Of a DNA stretch of 64,000 bases, positions 46,705 through 59,738 are shown piece after piece. The notes beneath the pieces are model-generated. The model was not told the DNA's origin and searched no databases. It saw only the letters and a program-made list of their open reading frames with translations. The position numbers and the translations under genes are program-made. The stretch is from Cryptococcus deneoformans JEC21 (Eukaryota; Basidiomycota; Tremellomycetes; Tremellales; Cryptococcaceae): contig NC_006693.1 in assembly GCF_000091045.1 (NCBI RefSeq), forward strand, positions 1 through 64,000, in the 5' to 3' direction. The stretch's first letter is position 1. Every line of letters begins with the position of its first letter.

Positions 46705-47792
46705 CTAGCCTTTGGAGTATTTGGTCCTTTCCTTACCTTCACGTCGCATGATGATGCCTGTCTTCCACATGCAAAGCATCTGTGAACAAATCCAACATGC
46801 CCATGCTGCAAAAAAGCTGGAGAAAAATCAGCATCTCGATTTGAGCTTCTCTAAATGACGAGCTACTCACACTCCAAACCCGGTTCCGGGCCGTGCCTTC
46901 AAGCCCCCTCCCTCAGTATTCACTTTTCCCCTTCCAACCAAAACAGTCACAATCATACTCAATCCCAGAACCAACATGGCAAGGAAATAGTAGAGATTGA
47001 AACGCCAGTCGCGTAGGAGCCAGGCACAACGGGTACGGTAATGTTTGACTTCTGCTGGATATTTGCTTGGGACGGGCCAAGGGGGGTAAGGTCCGGGGAA
47101 TAGAATGGCAAGGCACAGAATGATAAAGTAGGAAAGGACCACAAAGGGGGCTAAGGTGCCTTAGCTCATACTGAGATATTGGGTGATCAGAGGGGTACCT
47201 ACTGATGAGGATGGGTATGGCAGCACCTGACAGGACATGGGTGACAGCACTAGACAAAAAAGTTTGCAAAATACGAATTAATAGTGTGAAAGATCACTCA
47301 CTAAGGTAACTCTAGTTCATAAATGGAATCCCAACTGCTGTCTGAGTCGTCTGGCAGTTTGTAACCAGTCTTCCTCGTACAAACCGCGTCACCCGTCCAT
47401 CTGGAGTTTGTCCATTCACACCATCCCCAGATCCCAAACCCATAAGCGTGAAGCCCCCCATCACCACCAGAACCCGTATCTGCCGCCCTTTCTTTATTTC
47501 TAGCCGGTGCTGCTAATCCTATCCCTCTTCCTGGCACCTCTCCTTCTCCAGCATCGTAGTACCTTTTGGTGCCTATTGTCCAGGTAGGAAAACTTGATGA
47601 CGTTTCGTTGACAGTCAAGAACCACATCCTGAGGCCAACCTTACCCTCCAGCGTTGAGTGGGCATGGTCAATCGGAGCATTGTAGAAGACGACGACCATG
47701 AGTAAGATGAACGATATTAGGGTAAGTAGGAGGGAGAAAGAGTGCCACAATGGGTTAAAACGCATTCCATCGGAAGACCGGAACAATCCCAT
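46705..47792 (-). CDS. SUR7/PalI-like four-helix membrane protein, copy 1
   Basis: Tandem paralogue of the preceding gene, same strand, about 330 bp apart. Four exons (47792-47302, 47249-47203, 47150-46871, 46816-46705) give 309 aa. The first helix is SLLLTLISFILLMVVVFYN, followed by the loop motif YGFGIWGWCEW and a Cys pair, then three further helices (FVVLSYFIILCLAIL, NLYYFLAMLVLGLSMIV, FFAAWACWICSQML). Intron positions match the copy at 45457-46372. The extracellular loop is about 40 residues longer than in the sister copy. I read the C terminus through to the stop at 46705. Confidence 0.78.
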
Positions 47793-48879
47793 GATGATCC
47801 AGCACTTTTGTTTTCGTTTTGTTTGGATCGAGAGATGTCTTCGCTATCGTAGCGGTTCCTGATCAATCAACTGATTTACTGTAAGAAGGTGCAAGTGAAT
47901 AATCTGGATAGAAAATAGTCAGTCATGGTTATACCACATTGGCTACAGCCCCGGTACTCTCATTGAAGTTTCAGAGATGTAGGTACTAGAAAAAAGGATT
48001 ATCAAAGGACTAGTTAGCCCATGTTGATGCCGCCAAAAAGGATCTTGGATCTCTGAGCAAGAGCGCGGTCGTCTTGACTTGTTTGTTTGTTGTGCAATCC
48101 CATAACCAGGGTTTTTAAATGGAAGACAAATGTAGATCTGGCCTCGCCTCTGTTAGACTGATTGACAGTTTCTAAAAACCGTGAGGATGAGCTTGAACTA
48201 GCCGCATCACAGGGTTCGATGGCGACTTACTCTATTGTATTAACTTATTCCTTCCATTGCTCTGTATTGCTTGTTGTACAACGAAACAGACTGAAGGCTT
48301 GCTCAATTTCTTCCCTCATGGTTCATATCTTACGCATACCAAGCGCATGTCCAACAAAATTGCCAAGGGAGGATGCTTCTCGTCGCAATCCACCCGAAAA
48401 CACTAAAAACCGTCTTCAGCAGGAAGGAGATAACTTTTTCCCGCCTGCCAAGTTATCGCACTCGGCAAGGACGCGGGACTGTTATTTTTTGTTACGGACT
48501 GTTTAAAAATGTAATGATAGTCCGGATCTGTTTTTATGGTGCCTGGGATTTTTTGGATGATGACGTCGGTCGTGTTGTGGGAAAGGTGACGGCGGGTAGG
48601 GACGGGGACTGGCCTGTGGGCTGCTGCTTTTGTCGTCAATTGCCTATAAATAATCTAGCCCGCATGTGCACTTCCCAGCAGTCTCGTAAACGTGTGATAG
48701 CCTCTTACAACGTCGGAAAGGGTTTTAATACAAACACAGCAAACCGCGTATTAAGTCTTCATTTCAATCGCCTCCGTCATCCTCTTCTCTCTTGCTAGGA
48801 AAGATAGGTGAGCTATATAAAGCACAGATAACATCGCAGATTCAGTACCTGACCGCACAGACTTCCCAGAACGAACATC
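47793..48879. other. Intergenic region with glutamate decarboxylase promoter
   Basis: About 1.1 kb between divergent genes. No coding frame is supported. It ends in a TATATAAA box at 48814-48821, 59 bases before the glutamate decarboxylase ATG. Confidence 0.5.
48814..48821 (+). promoter_or_regulatory. TATA box of glutamate decarboxylase
   Basis: TATATAAA 59 bases upstream of the ATG at 48880, at a normal distance for the core promoter. Confidence 0.5.
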
Positions 48880-51260
48880 ATGGCCCTCTCTCAACACGTA
48901 GACGCCGACAAGCTCATTGAAGAGTGCAAAGACCACCCTATCAAGAGGCACCTTAGTCATAAGTAGGTGTATCGGCCATGAACATAGCCATTTCGTGACT
49001 AATTTCTGCGCAGGGCTGCTCTTTATGATATTCCCTACACTTCCCGCTACGAAGTTGAGGACGAGGTTCCGAGATACAGGCTCCCCAGTAAGGGTGTCAA
49101 TGGCAGGGCTACATACCAGCTCTTACACGATGAGCTGATGCTTGGTGAGTTTTCATCATTATTTTTTAGAGTTAAAGGCTGACTGGGAACTAGATGGGAA
49201 CCCCAACATGAATTTGGCTTCGTGAGTTTTTCGCACCATTTGCAAACGATCTTGAGTCGGGGAATACTGATCAATGAGATATACAGATTTGTTCACACTT
49301 GGGTTCCTGATGAGTGCAACCGTCTTGTCCAGGAAAACATCAATAAGAATCTGGTCGACCAGGACGAATACCCTGCTGCTCAACAGATTCACGAGCGATG
49401 TATCGTAAGCTACAGCAGCCGCGACGAATGACTCCAGCTGACCCATGTGGTCAGTCAATGCTCTCTCACCTCTGGCACGCTCCCAAAGAAGCCACGGCTA
49501 TGGGCACCGCTACTACCGGTTCCTCTGAAGCCATCATGCTTGGCGGTCTCGCTCTCAAGCGCCGATGGCAGGAAAAGATGAAAGCCGCTGGGAAAGATAT
49601 CCACAACCCCGGACCTAACATCGTTATGGGTGCAGAGGCTCAAGTAGCTTTGGAGAAGTTTGCTAGATACTTTGAGGTTGAGGCGAGACTTGTGCCTATT
49701 AAGCCTGAGGTGAGTAAACGCCACGAAAGAAGAATGAGTTAAAGGCTGTGAGTTAAAGGCTGATGGAAGTAGTCGAGTTATGTAATGGACCCCAAGGACG
49801 TCCTCAAATACGTCGATGAGAACACAATTGGTGTCTTTGTGTAAGTTTTAATTTTATTTTATTTCCGGGTACACCAAGTTGACCTTTTACAGTATCTTGG
49901 GATCAACTTACACCGGCGCGTTTGAATCCGTAAAAGACGTGGCTCAAGAGCTCGACAAATACGAGGCCGAGACAGGTATTAGTGTCCCTATCCACGTTGA
50001 TGCCGCTTCTGGTGGTTTTGTTGCGTAAGTTTAGAATGACTCATACGGTCGTTTCGAAATTAACGGTTCTGGAAGTCCATTTGCATACCCTCATTACCAG
50101 TGGGACTTCCAAATTCCTCGAGTCCATAGGTGAGAAGCTGTTAAAAGAAGAGAAATAATTGCTGAAAAGCGGGATAGTATCAATGCCTCGGGTCACAAGT
50201 ACGGTATGAGCACTGTGGGTGTCGGATGGATCATCTGGAGGTCTATGGAGTACCTTCCTAAGGAGTTGATCTTTGAGCTTCACTATCTCGGTGCTGTAAA
50301 TAAAGTCCTAATTTTTTATTTTAATCATTCTAACTCCGGTTCTGTAGACCGATTATTCATTTAATCTCAATTTCAGTAGACCGGCACACCCTATCCTCGC
50401 CCAGATGTTCACTTGTAAGTCCGGATGAAGGCGGGTGGACCTTGCAGCTAATTCTATCATAGTCTTGAACCTCGGTTTCGAAGGTTACAAGCGTATAATG
50501 GACAAGAACCTCACCGTAGCTCGTCTCATCTCCCGAGCCCTCGAGCACTCTGGCTACTTCATTTGTCTCTCCAAGATCCACCACCCCAAGGCTCTTACCG
50601 AATCCTCCAGCAGCGCCGAACAATCCAACATCCTCCCTGCCGTCGCCGACGCCGCTAATACCGTTTTGCACGGCAAGAAGACTACTGTTGACGATGCCGA
50701 GTATTATTGCGAGGGTTTGCCCGTTGTGTCGTTTATGTTTACGGACGAAATTAAGAAGAAGTACCCTGGTGTGAAGCAGGCGTGGATCCAGATGCAGCTG
50801 AGGTCTATCGGCTGGATCGTCCCCAAGTAAGTCCGGATTTTTTTGGGGCAATTGTGGACCCAGTATTGACTTGTCACAGCTACCCTCTCGCTCCCGACTG
50901 CGAGAAAACTGAGATCCTCCGAGTCGTCGTCCGAGAGTCCCTTTCTGGTGACTTGGCGAGGAAGCTCATCCACGACATTCTTCAGGTGTACGTCCTCATC
51001 GGTTTTCCTTGTTTTAAAGTTCGTGCTGATTTTTTCATGGCTTTACAGAACCGAAGATCTCCTAAATGACGCTGGACCTTCATACTCCATGTCTACTGCT
51101 ACCAGGCGTCACGAGAATTTGGACCACGGCAAGCTGGATAATATTGATGCTGTCCACATCAAGGTGCGTATCTGCCCTGTCGGCATTTTCAGTCTCGCGG
51201 GTTAGTCACTAACATGATATGATTTAGCAACACACTTCCACCTATTCTAAGCCCTGTTAG
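48880..51260 (+). CDS. GAD1: Glutamate decarboxylase
   Basis: PLP enzyme converting glutamate to GABA, entry to the GABA shunt and linked to oxidative-stress tolerance in fungi. Fourteen exons give 557 aa: 48880-48962, 49014-49144, 49194-49221, 49287-49404, 49455-49709, 49773-49840, 49893-50024, 50076-50129, 50178-50295, 50348-50414, 50463-50826, 50880-50987, 51049-51163, 51228-51260. Features are the [17 protein letters not shown] block, [13 protein letters not shown], the PLP lysine in [36 protein letters not shown] and the C-terminal arginine strand [10 protein letters not shown]. Length is close to plant and yeast enzymes (500-585 aa). The eighth exon uses an AAG acceptor. Confidence 0.93.
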
Positions 51261-51981
51261 AGAAACCTTGTTAGAGTATGTTAATGAAGAAGTAGTCCGG
51301 TGGATGGGAGAAGATCTTGTACAGAGAAAGCGTAACAAATGACTTTTTACTCGGCTTTTTGCGATTAGTCTGGTTTGGATATGCAAAAATTGGAGCGTTA
51401 TGCTAAGTTGCGATAAGACCGAAGGAAACAAGGTAATCGAAAGATTAGTAGAGGGAATGAACGACGGACGGGAATAATCCAATGGATAAGTTGTATATGA
51501 CTTACACCCGGCAAGACGGAGAGGCGTGCCTATGCGAAAAGCCATTTCAACTCATTTCCACAGGCACGCTTACAGAAGCCCCATCCTCGCTTCCCTCGCT
51601 TCCCATCATTTGATTCTGTTTCATTTCCAAAAACAGGTGGCGATTCGCGGTGCTGAAGTGTTCTTCCGTCATCTTACTATCGCCATCAAAGAGTTCCTGC
51701 TCTCGTTTCTGAATCCGCCCCCCCTTTGTACTCCGCCATTCACCCTTCACTCTTAACCACGTCTCCCGCCTTCATCCGCGGCTAGCCGATCTAGTCGCCT
51801 TCCATCGATCGATCGCCCAATCTTCCTCTTTGCCGCCTTCTTTTCCCAGTCGCTTCACGCCACTTCATTTTTCTGTTTTGCTTTGTTTCCTTACTCGATT
51901 TCTTCACCATACACCAACTCTGCGTCAGTTCATCAATATTTTCTTAACCCACGCATAAGTCTCCGAAATATCAACTTTATA
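51261..51981. other. Intergenic region, no supported gene
   Basis: About 720 bp between two plus-strand genes; pyrimidine-rich in its second half, as expected for a promoter and leader. Opposite open frames of 118 and 76 codons are not credible genes. Confidence 0.5.
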
Positions 51982-54244
51982 ATGCAGCCCAAGCGAACGG
52001 CGGAAACCCGCAACTCTACTACGAAACGAGCTCGAACCGTCCAAAGCGGGAAAGACGAGACTGCTGATCCTCCAGTCGCCGTTGCGGAAGACATTCGGTC
52101 TATTGACTCCAGACTCAAGGGCAGAGCGAAAGGGAGGAAGGGGAAAAACAAAGCGGAAGGCACATCTGATTCTCCACCTCCTGGTCCGAAGAAGCGGGTG
52201 CGCAAACCTTTCGCAGCAAAGGAAGCCACATGGAGGGATATTCCCGATTGGGGGGATAGGACCGACGTACCGCTGTTCAGGCTCCCAGCGGAAGTGCTTG
52301 ACCTGTGTTTTGGGACCAAGCTCAATTTGGGACTACAGGTAGGTGGAGGTATTGTGATGACGAGGAGCTTCTGAAAGCCATCGGCTGATCCGTGTATTGG
52401 ATGACAGCTACGAGACTATGTGGCTTTAGCTGGAGTATCAAGGTACTTCAGGTTTCATTTTACGGACGACGTGTTCCGAGTGAGTATAATTCTGATCTTA
52501 TTCTTGTCTGTGTGCTGACGAGATTATGCCAGGAAATCTACCTCAAGTCCCATCCCAATTACATGAAGCTCCGCCCTTGTGCCCGTCGATCCCCTATCAA
52601 ACACTCCCAGCTCATCTTCACTCGTGCTGTAAAAGATTGGCGTCAAGATCCCCCTCTCAAAAGATTTGACCACCTCGAAATTCATATGCGTTCCATTCCT
52701 CCCCGTGAAGAGTGGACACAGAAGGATTACGAGTTTGTAATTCGAGCCGATAAGATAATTGCCCAAGCGAGACAGATCTGGGCGGACGCTAGGGCCGAAA
52801 GGGCGAACATCAAGAAGGAGAAGATGAAGAAAAGGAGAGTGTTGAGGAAGGTCATTGTGGACGGTATTTCACGAACTGTACTTGCGACAGTACCTGGCTT
52901 AAAGCACGGGGAGACTCAGGGGCCGAAGAATGAGTTGGGGGTTCCGATAATGACGGATGAGAACGGGAAGGAAATTGGTCTGGGTGCAAGCCATGCAGAG
53001 GAAGGGAATGATGGTCATGATGATGATGATGATGAAGAATCCGACGACGAGCTTAATTTCTACTCAACTTTGCAAGAATGGGAATGGGAAGAATCTGTTC
53101 ACAATAAGGATGGTGAACTATGGCAAAAGATTTACAAACTGGAAGACAAAATGAGATTGTTGAGGAGGACGTATGATAACTACGACAAGGGCGAGGATTT
53201 CAGCGATCTTTCAAGCGAAGACGAAGCAGACGAAGGCAAGGAAGGCGACAGGTCAACGCGCAAGAAGGGCAAAAAGAAGCAAACCAAAAAGTTTGTTCGG
53301 GATCCAAACTGGGTCTTGCCTCCCGAGGAAAAACCAAAGAGACCCCATGCAACCTTGGTCGAGTATGATCCATTGACGGGAGAGAGACTGCCCCATGACG
53401 CATATCCAAGCCCATGGAGAGCTAGAGCTGTTGAAGCTGCAAATAAGAAATTCATCAACCGAGCAGTGAGTACAACCGCGTCAAGATAGGGGCAACGGTA
53501 GCTGATAATGTGAGAAGGATGCAATAAGGGTGTTCAAAGTAGGAGAAGCAGAGCTGTTATGCTTGAAGCACTACCTTGTGGTGAGTGAATTTTTGTTCGG
53601 GCTCATGTATCGTGCTGATTAGATTTCAGCCGAATCCCTTGAATCCTAAAACTCCATCGAGCATGTAAGTGTAGAGACTTCCTAACGATAATCGTAGTTG
53701 ACTCAGCAAAACAGTTACTCCCTTGCGGCCATCCAAGCTCTTGCTCTTCGTTCTCATGGCGGTCCTATTGGCCATCATTACCATGTGTAAGCATCAATTC
53801 CATACTAATACATGACTGTTCTTACTAGACTTGGCCTTTAGTGAATCTGCCAATGAAAGAGCCTTGAAGTCTCTAGCCACCCGACAAGCCAATGCGGCCA
53901 AACGCAAAGCCGATCCCACTTACGTTGAAAAAGAACCGAAATCGAGGCAATACCCCCAGACTACCGTTGATCCTGATGATATTGGCGCCAAGTATGGAGT
54001 GGACAAGGATTGCGGGATCTGGCATTATCAAGGCACGTTCATCGATTTCGTCGCTGATTGGAGGGAGCACAGGGCGGCCAAAGCCGCGAGGAAAGCTCAG
54101 CGCGTTGCCAATGGAGAGGGTTCTGAGACTTCTGATGAAGACGGCTCTTCTCAAGATGAGCTGCTTCCTGTTCCAAACGTCCCTTGGAATGATGTTAATG
54201 AATACATGTATTCATTTACTGATGAAGAGGATGATCTCTGGTAG
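51982..54244 (+). CDS. F-box-like protein with acidic middle and XPA-like C-terminal region
   Basis: Seven exons (51982-52338, 52408-52479, 52533-53465, 53518-53580, 53630-53664, 53715-53786, 53842-54244) give 644 aa. A basic N terminus with nuclear-signal-like Lys/Arg runs precedes DIPDWGDRTDVPLFRLPAEVLDLCF, which is an F-box-like LPxE-LDLCF helix, and LRDYVALAGVSRYFR. The middle has a run of Asp/Glu at about residue 345. The C-terminal part (DAIRVFKVGEAELLCL, then NPLNPKTP and SLAAIQALALRSHGGP) resembles the module basidiomycete F-box proteins share with XPA-type proteins. A role as substrate receptor of an SCF ubiquitin ligase is inferred. A paralogue lies at 57891-59738 on the other strand. 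Confidence 0.75.
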
Positions 54245-54620
54245 TTATGTATAGGATATAAGCTATTTGTTTGTATACCCAAAGGGTTCCGTGTAAATCT
54301 TATTGTTGGACCTTTTCAATGCATGCAATTATGTCGCAGAGTGGACATTCATTGAGTTAGAATGGATGGATGGATGATGCATACTTGCGCACGGAACGTG
54401 ATGTGCCACATTGATTTTCGTCGCGGAGAAATAAAACGCGATCTTTGTGATTTTTGCCACTTGCGGAAATGACGTGTGAACTTTCCTCAAGCGTGGGTGT
54501 CTTCCGTTGATTTTCCCCAAGCAGCACTTTTCCTTTTACTTTCTCCATCCCGCGATTCGCCTTCTGCCTACCGGCATACACCCCGTTACCTCACTGGTTA
54601 GCCTGGCACCGCAAGCGCCA

Positions 54621-57103
54621 ATGCAAGCCTCAACACCGTCGCCGACTACTATACAGACACCGACGCTGTCTTTCCCCGATACCCCACAGATGGACGAGAC
54701 CCCGAAGACGGCCGTATTGCGTACTCCTCGAGCGACTTTCGATGGTGGTGAGGTCAGAATAGAAGGAAGCGTCTCTGGGAGCGAAAGAGGGAGCATTGAT
54801 ATGGGTACAGCGAATGGAGAAAGGAAAGACAAGGGAAAGGAAAGAGCAGTTGAGAGTGCGGAAGATAAGGATGAAGAAGAGACTGGATTCGACATGGAAC
54901 AGCTCACAAGATTACAGTCAAGAGTGAACGAGTTGGAGGCCAATGGAAAGACAGGGGATGAGTGGGTGCAAAGAGATGAGCTACTGGGAATGGTGGGTTA
55001 TCAATCACTCGCATTATTCAAAGGATGATTGCCAACTAACTTCGAAATCAGGTCAAGACTCTTTTACCGCTTACTCTCAATCATTTGCCATTTCTGCAAG
55101 AGCGTTTAGCAGCGCAGAAAAGCACTATTGCGACCATGCAGCAACAGGCCAAAATTTCGGAACAGCTCATGGCTACCGAGCGAGAACGACATGCTGTCGA
55201 GAGAGATTCATGGCATAAAGAGATGCGGGCAGTCATGGTTTCAAAAGAGGAGGAAAAAGTTTCAAACAAACGAAAAGTATTGGATTTGGATGTTGGTTAT
55301 CACAAGGAGCTCGAAGCGGCGAACAAGAGACTGGAAATGGACAACAGATTGATGGCACCCAGAGTACGTTTGGTCAGTCATCCGATGGCTAGAGCTGATT
55401 TTCCCCTAGTTGGTTGACACCCAAAGACAAATCGACCGACTTGTCAACGAACTCCGTCTTCTTAGACCGCATGTCATTCTTAACACCTCAGCTCTTACTT
55501 CCAAGCCTACAGAATTAACACCCGCAACTTCTGCGCCGCCCGTTTTTCTCCCTCAGTATATGCCTCAGCTCGAAAATAGCAAGGGTATTCATCGATCTAG
55601 CCGTGCGACTATGGGGGACGCCAGAACTGAACATCTTCTGTTAGCTGCCAAGGCTATCCGAAGCATGCGCAAGACCAACGACCGATTAGGCCGTTTAACC
55701 ATGGGCGAGCTGAAGAAAGCTGGCGTTGTTGGTCCAGAGGGAGGAATGGGTTACAAGGAAGGCTATGGCGAACAACCAATGTCGGATGTCGAGGAGGATG
55801 CTAGTGAGGAGGAGCCGCTCATCGATCAGCGAGCTAGCGGGTCCGTAACCAAGGGTAAAAGCAAATCCCAGGCCACACCACTTCTCTCTCGTACCAAGCG
55901 AAGTACCAAGAAGAATGTGCAAAATGCCAGTATAAGCACCATTCCGCAAACTCCCTCTAAATCCCGTACGACCGGGCAGTCATCCTTACCTCAAACGACG
56001 CCTGGTGGTAGCAACTTTAACGACCTCCTTCGTGCTGCCGAGATGGCGACTCGTCCAAACTCACCTGTACATGGAGAACCCATCTTATCGACTCTTTCAG
56101 CTACAAGAAGTACAACTCGCCCAAGACCGGATAGCAGTGATATTGAACGAGGGAGTCCGAAGAGACGGCGAGGTGATGTGTGGNAAGGTGGCGGGTCTCA
56201 CAAGGCGCATCAGCATTCGGCTTCAGCAGGATCGGCTTCCGCGCTCGACTTATTAGCACAAGCAAGCCAGCTAGATGTCGCTAGCTCTACCGCTCCCAGC
56301 TCCGTAGTGCAAAGCAGTCCTGCCGTTCCTCTCACATCTTCTACTCCCCAATTTGGCGGATTGCTCGAGAAGGACTCCAGTCCAAGAAGCCATGGTTCAA
56401 GTCTGGGCGCACCTATCGACCTCACTCCTCGAAATCGAACAATGGCCAACGTTCGTTTGAAGGCCCACCCTGCATCAGACGATTTTGTGGTTGATCCCTC
56501 ATTACAAACCCCCACTCACCGCATACGGGGTTCATCTACAACTTCCGAATCCCTAACTCCTGCCAGAGGCTACGCCTCTAGTCAAATTTACCCAACTCCC
56601 GGTGGCGAGCTTGATGAGCGGTTACCTCCGGCAGGTGCCTCTTCCTCTGCGATAAATCCTACATCTACTCCCGGCGTTATCTCTGAAGGCGGCGGTGGTC
56701 CCGGTGCCGGAAACGGAAACTTTGCGAGTCCATCTGGTAAGGTCGTGCCCGGTCTTGGCAAGTACTGGCATTACACTAGCGAAATGCCGATCAAGAGGGT
56801 CAGGTCACCATACTTGAAGTGGACTGTAGAAGAGGATGAGCTACTAGCCAGGGCTGTAGCGATACATGGTGAAAAGTGGGATTTGGTCAGTAAAGGTGTA
56901 CCTACGAGAAGTTATCACCAAGTTCGACAAAGGTGAGTCTTTTAGTCAATCGGCTTCGTGGCAAATATGCTGATGATTGTTATAGATGGTTAAGAAAAAC
57001 TGGAGCCTTTGACAAGAAAAATCAAGCTGCCAAAGCGGAGCGGGAAGCCAAGACCGAAAGTGCCAACGAGGCCAAATCTTCAAGCACAGAGAGAGAAGTG
57101 TAG
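54621..57103 (+). CDS. Myb/SANT-domain protein with coiled coil
   Basis: Four exons (54621-54992, 55052-55363, 55410-56932, 56986-57103) give 774 aa. An acidic N terminus is followed by coiled-coil segments at about residues 95-230 (MEQLTRLQSRVNELE, LQERLAAQKSTIATM), then about 400 residues of Ser/Thr/Pro-rich sequence. Near the C terminus one Myb-type repeat reads LKWTVEEDELLARAVAIHG, EKWDLVSKGV and VRQRWLRKTG, with the regular Trp spacing. This suggests chromatin or DNA binding. A single Myb repeat at the end of a long protein recalls telobox- or REB1-like proteins, but I make no assignment. One N at 56184. Confidence 0.78.
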
Positions 57104-57890
57104 CGACATTGCAATCATATATTTTAAAAGAGAGTAGTTTGTGCCGAGGTTCATCTAGCATTTTGGGTTCTTTTTGAATATGTGCGAACGTGTCTTGTAG
57201 AGTAAAGCGACAAGTTTTGAGCTGTAATTTCTCTTGTATAGCATATTTGGAGCTTTCTTGCAATTTTATAGCATGTGAAGCAGCTGGAACCCTTGAGTTT
57301 TCGGACTCTTCTGTCTTTGCGCTTTCGATGCATAGTGCTTTAGATCTTCCCTTCTGGGTGACGAGCATTCGTAAGCCATTTACAGCGGCGAGTTTCTGGA
57401 GGTCTACGTCGGTTTGAGCCATTGACTGGTTCCAGCATTCGGTCTGCTTCATCAGCCTACTTTGAATCTCACAACTACTATAGGAGTTACAGGAGTTCCA
57501 ACCTTAGCTCTGCTATATTGCGCATCTCCTACTTGGATGTTCGTAATCGGTAGGCTTACCCGCCGTCCTTGCTCGGATCATCTTGAGGTTGAAAGAGAGC
57601 GTGGTATTATCTGAGTTTTCTAGCGTGTCTGTCTATGCTAGTGCATCAAAAATGATGTATGGCTCAGCTTGGTAGTTAATTTAATCAAATTTCAACGTAC
57701 ATGAACCTGTAATGACCCAGGGGCCCACCGTGCGATCGCAAGGTAAGAGCCTCCACGGCCATTCGAGGATACCTACGTGACGACAATATTAATAAGTGAA
57801 TTGGAGCAGTTTATTCTGGATTGACCAACAGTACGAGATCCTGTCCAAGTAAAAATCAGCTATCAAGACTAAAGGTACTGGACCAAATTG
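57104..57890. other. Convergent intergenic region
   Basis: About 790 bp between convergent genes. A 168-codon minus-strand frame (57452-56946) reaches into the last intron and exon of the Myb gene and looks like chance; nothing else is supported. Confidence 0.5.
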
Positions 57891-59738
57891 CTACAGAAGA
57901 CGACCCACAGTTTTTTCCCAAAGGGCACCATGATAATGTTTGAGACCATATAATTCCTCTTTGGTAACTCCGTAAACTTCGATAGCATCCTGTAAATAGA
58001 TACAATTACGTTAAAAAGGAACTTTTTGCGACGACAAGTTTGGCAACTCACATCTTCAGCAACAGCGTGAGAGTTGATGTTACGCGCAATCGTCCTTCTC
58101 ACATGGCTTGGCCAATGGTCGTGCGGTTCCGGCTCAAGAACGTACTCGAGAAATTTCAAAGCAAGAGCCTCCCTTTCTGGATCTCCGGGGAGTGGTACAA
58201 CCCAGCCATCGTCCGATTCCGGTTCATCCTTCGTCTCCTCCCCTTCCTTTCTCTTTTCATACGCTTCCCGACTATCACGAGCTTTTATGGCCAGCGTGCG
58301 GAGCATCATAAGTTCAAGTTTTTCTTGGTTCTCCGGGACTTCGGAGTTGATCTCGTCGTTCTTTCCTTCAGCTGTATCCTCGTTATCTCCATCGTAACCA
58401 TCAAGCCCATCTTCCGTCTCATTTCCCAGTTCGTCATCATTTACGAGTTTCTGTAGGTCATCAGTGTCATACCCACTGTCGTCACTACTGGACAGGTCTA
58501 ATTTAGTATCTACACGTTTAGCAGGCTCCCCTGGCCGACTGCTTTGTTTCCGCCTATATCTCTTTCGTCTTCGCCTCCGTAATATCTCCTCAGCTTTGCG
58601 GTTCCAGAAATCGGACTCGTACGTTACGTGATAGTTTTCGACGATTGTCTTCCACTTGTTGAGTTCTGGNTCATCCTCATCAATCTCCGTATCCATGCTC
58701 CAGTCTGAGCAACAAGGATAAATACTCTTGTCCAGGACATCCGCATGGAGACAAGTGGGATCTTTTGGGTCATATGTTTCACCGTCTTTGAGCCCAGGAA
58801 CAGTACTCGAGTAGTAAATACTCTTGTCTCCCATAGTATTTGAATGAGTATAACTAACGTTGCCGATCCATTTGTTTGTTCCCCCGGAGGGGCATCGATG
58901 GATCTCTCCTCGGAGGTACATAACCATATACCGGCTTCGATAAAACTTTTGAAGAGCTGTGTGGTATTCGTATTCGGCGCGAGTCCATTGGTCGTGAGGC
59001 ATAGAAGCGATATATATGGATTCACTGATCTTTGGAAGGGGTTTCTCTTCTCTCCAGTCTTCGACGTGGGTGGAAAATATGTGTTCTGCGTGTTTATCTA
59101 AAGATTCCCGACAGTCACCAGTGACGTGGAGAAAAATCGCCTGCGTAGCATAGTGGAGAATGTAAGGATTGATGAAGTTGAGGTTGTAGTGAGGAGACGA
59201 AAAGACTCACCAGGAACACTTCAGAAGTGAATTGCTGTCGGAAATATCTAGAGACGGCAGCTAGGGCTATGTATTCTCGTAGCTATCGAAAACGCTTATT
59301 ATCAGCCAGCTGATTTTCCTTAGCCCACTATTCGTTGAATGACAACATACCGAAAGATCATTGTCAAGTTCAGTACCAAAGCACAAGTCCAGTATTTCCG
59401 GAGGAAGTTTGAAAAGGGGACAGTCTGTACGATCTCCCCAGTCTGGTATATCATGCCAAACTGGTCTCTTCGCGACGATCGTAGCCCTCTCAGCCAGTAG
59501 TTGTGACCTTTTCTTCAAATGTGCCCGTCTCTGTTCGATCCGGCGTTCCTTTTGCTCCTTGCGCTTCAACTTCCGGAGCTCTTTTCCAGGAGTCACATAC
59601 TCTAAACCCTTTTGAGCATATGGATTGGGTATACGATGGAAATGATCGAATACTTACCGGTCGCATCATGTCAGTACTGCCTGTCTTCAGTGTTAACAAC
59701 AAAGACTCACGAGAGGGCTGCCTGAAGGTGGAAGTCAT
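57891..59738 (-). CDS. F-box-like protein, paralogue with shortened C terminus
   Basis: Six exons (59738-59711, 59680-59658, 59608-59351, 59282-59211, 59140-58052, 57989-57891) give 522 aa. It shares DIPDWGDRTDCPLFKLPPEILDLCF and LREYIALAAVSRYFR with the gene at 51982, including an identical 72-nt exon flanked by introns at the same places. It keeps DAIEVYGVTKEELYGLKHYHG but then stops. The NPLNPKTP module and the 200 following residues of the sister protein are absent. Its middle region is basic (RRRRRKRYRRK) then acidic with Asp/Glu runs. Exon 2 is only 23 nt. One N at 58671. SCF receptor function is inferred from the F-box. Confidence 0.75.

Noticed and set aside
56946..57452. 168-codon minus-strand open frame at the end of the Myb gene
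   Set aside because: It runs through the Myb gene's last intron and exon in antisense, has no family features and no intron context; best seen as chance.
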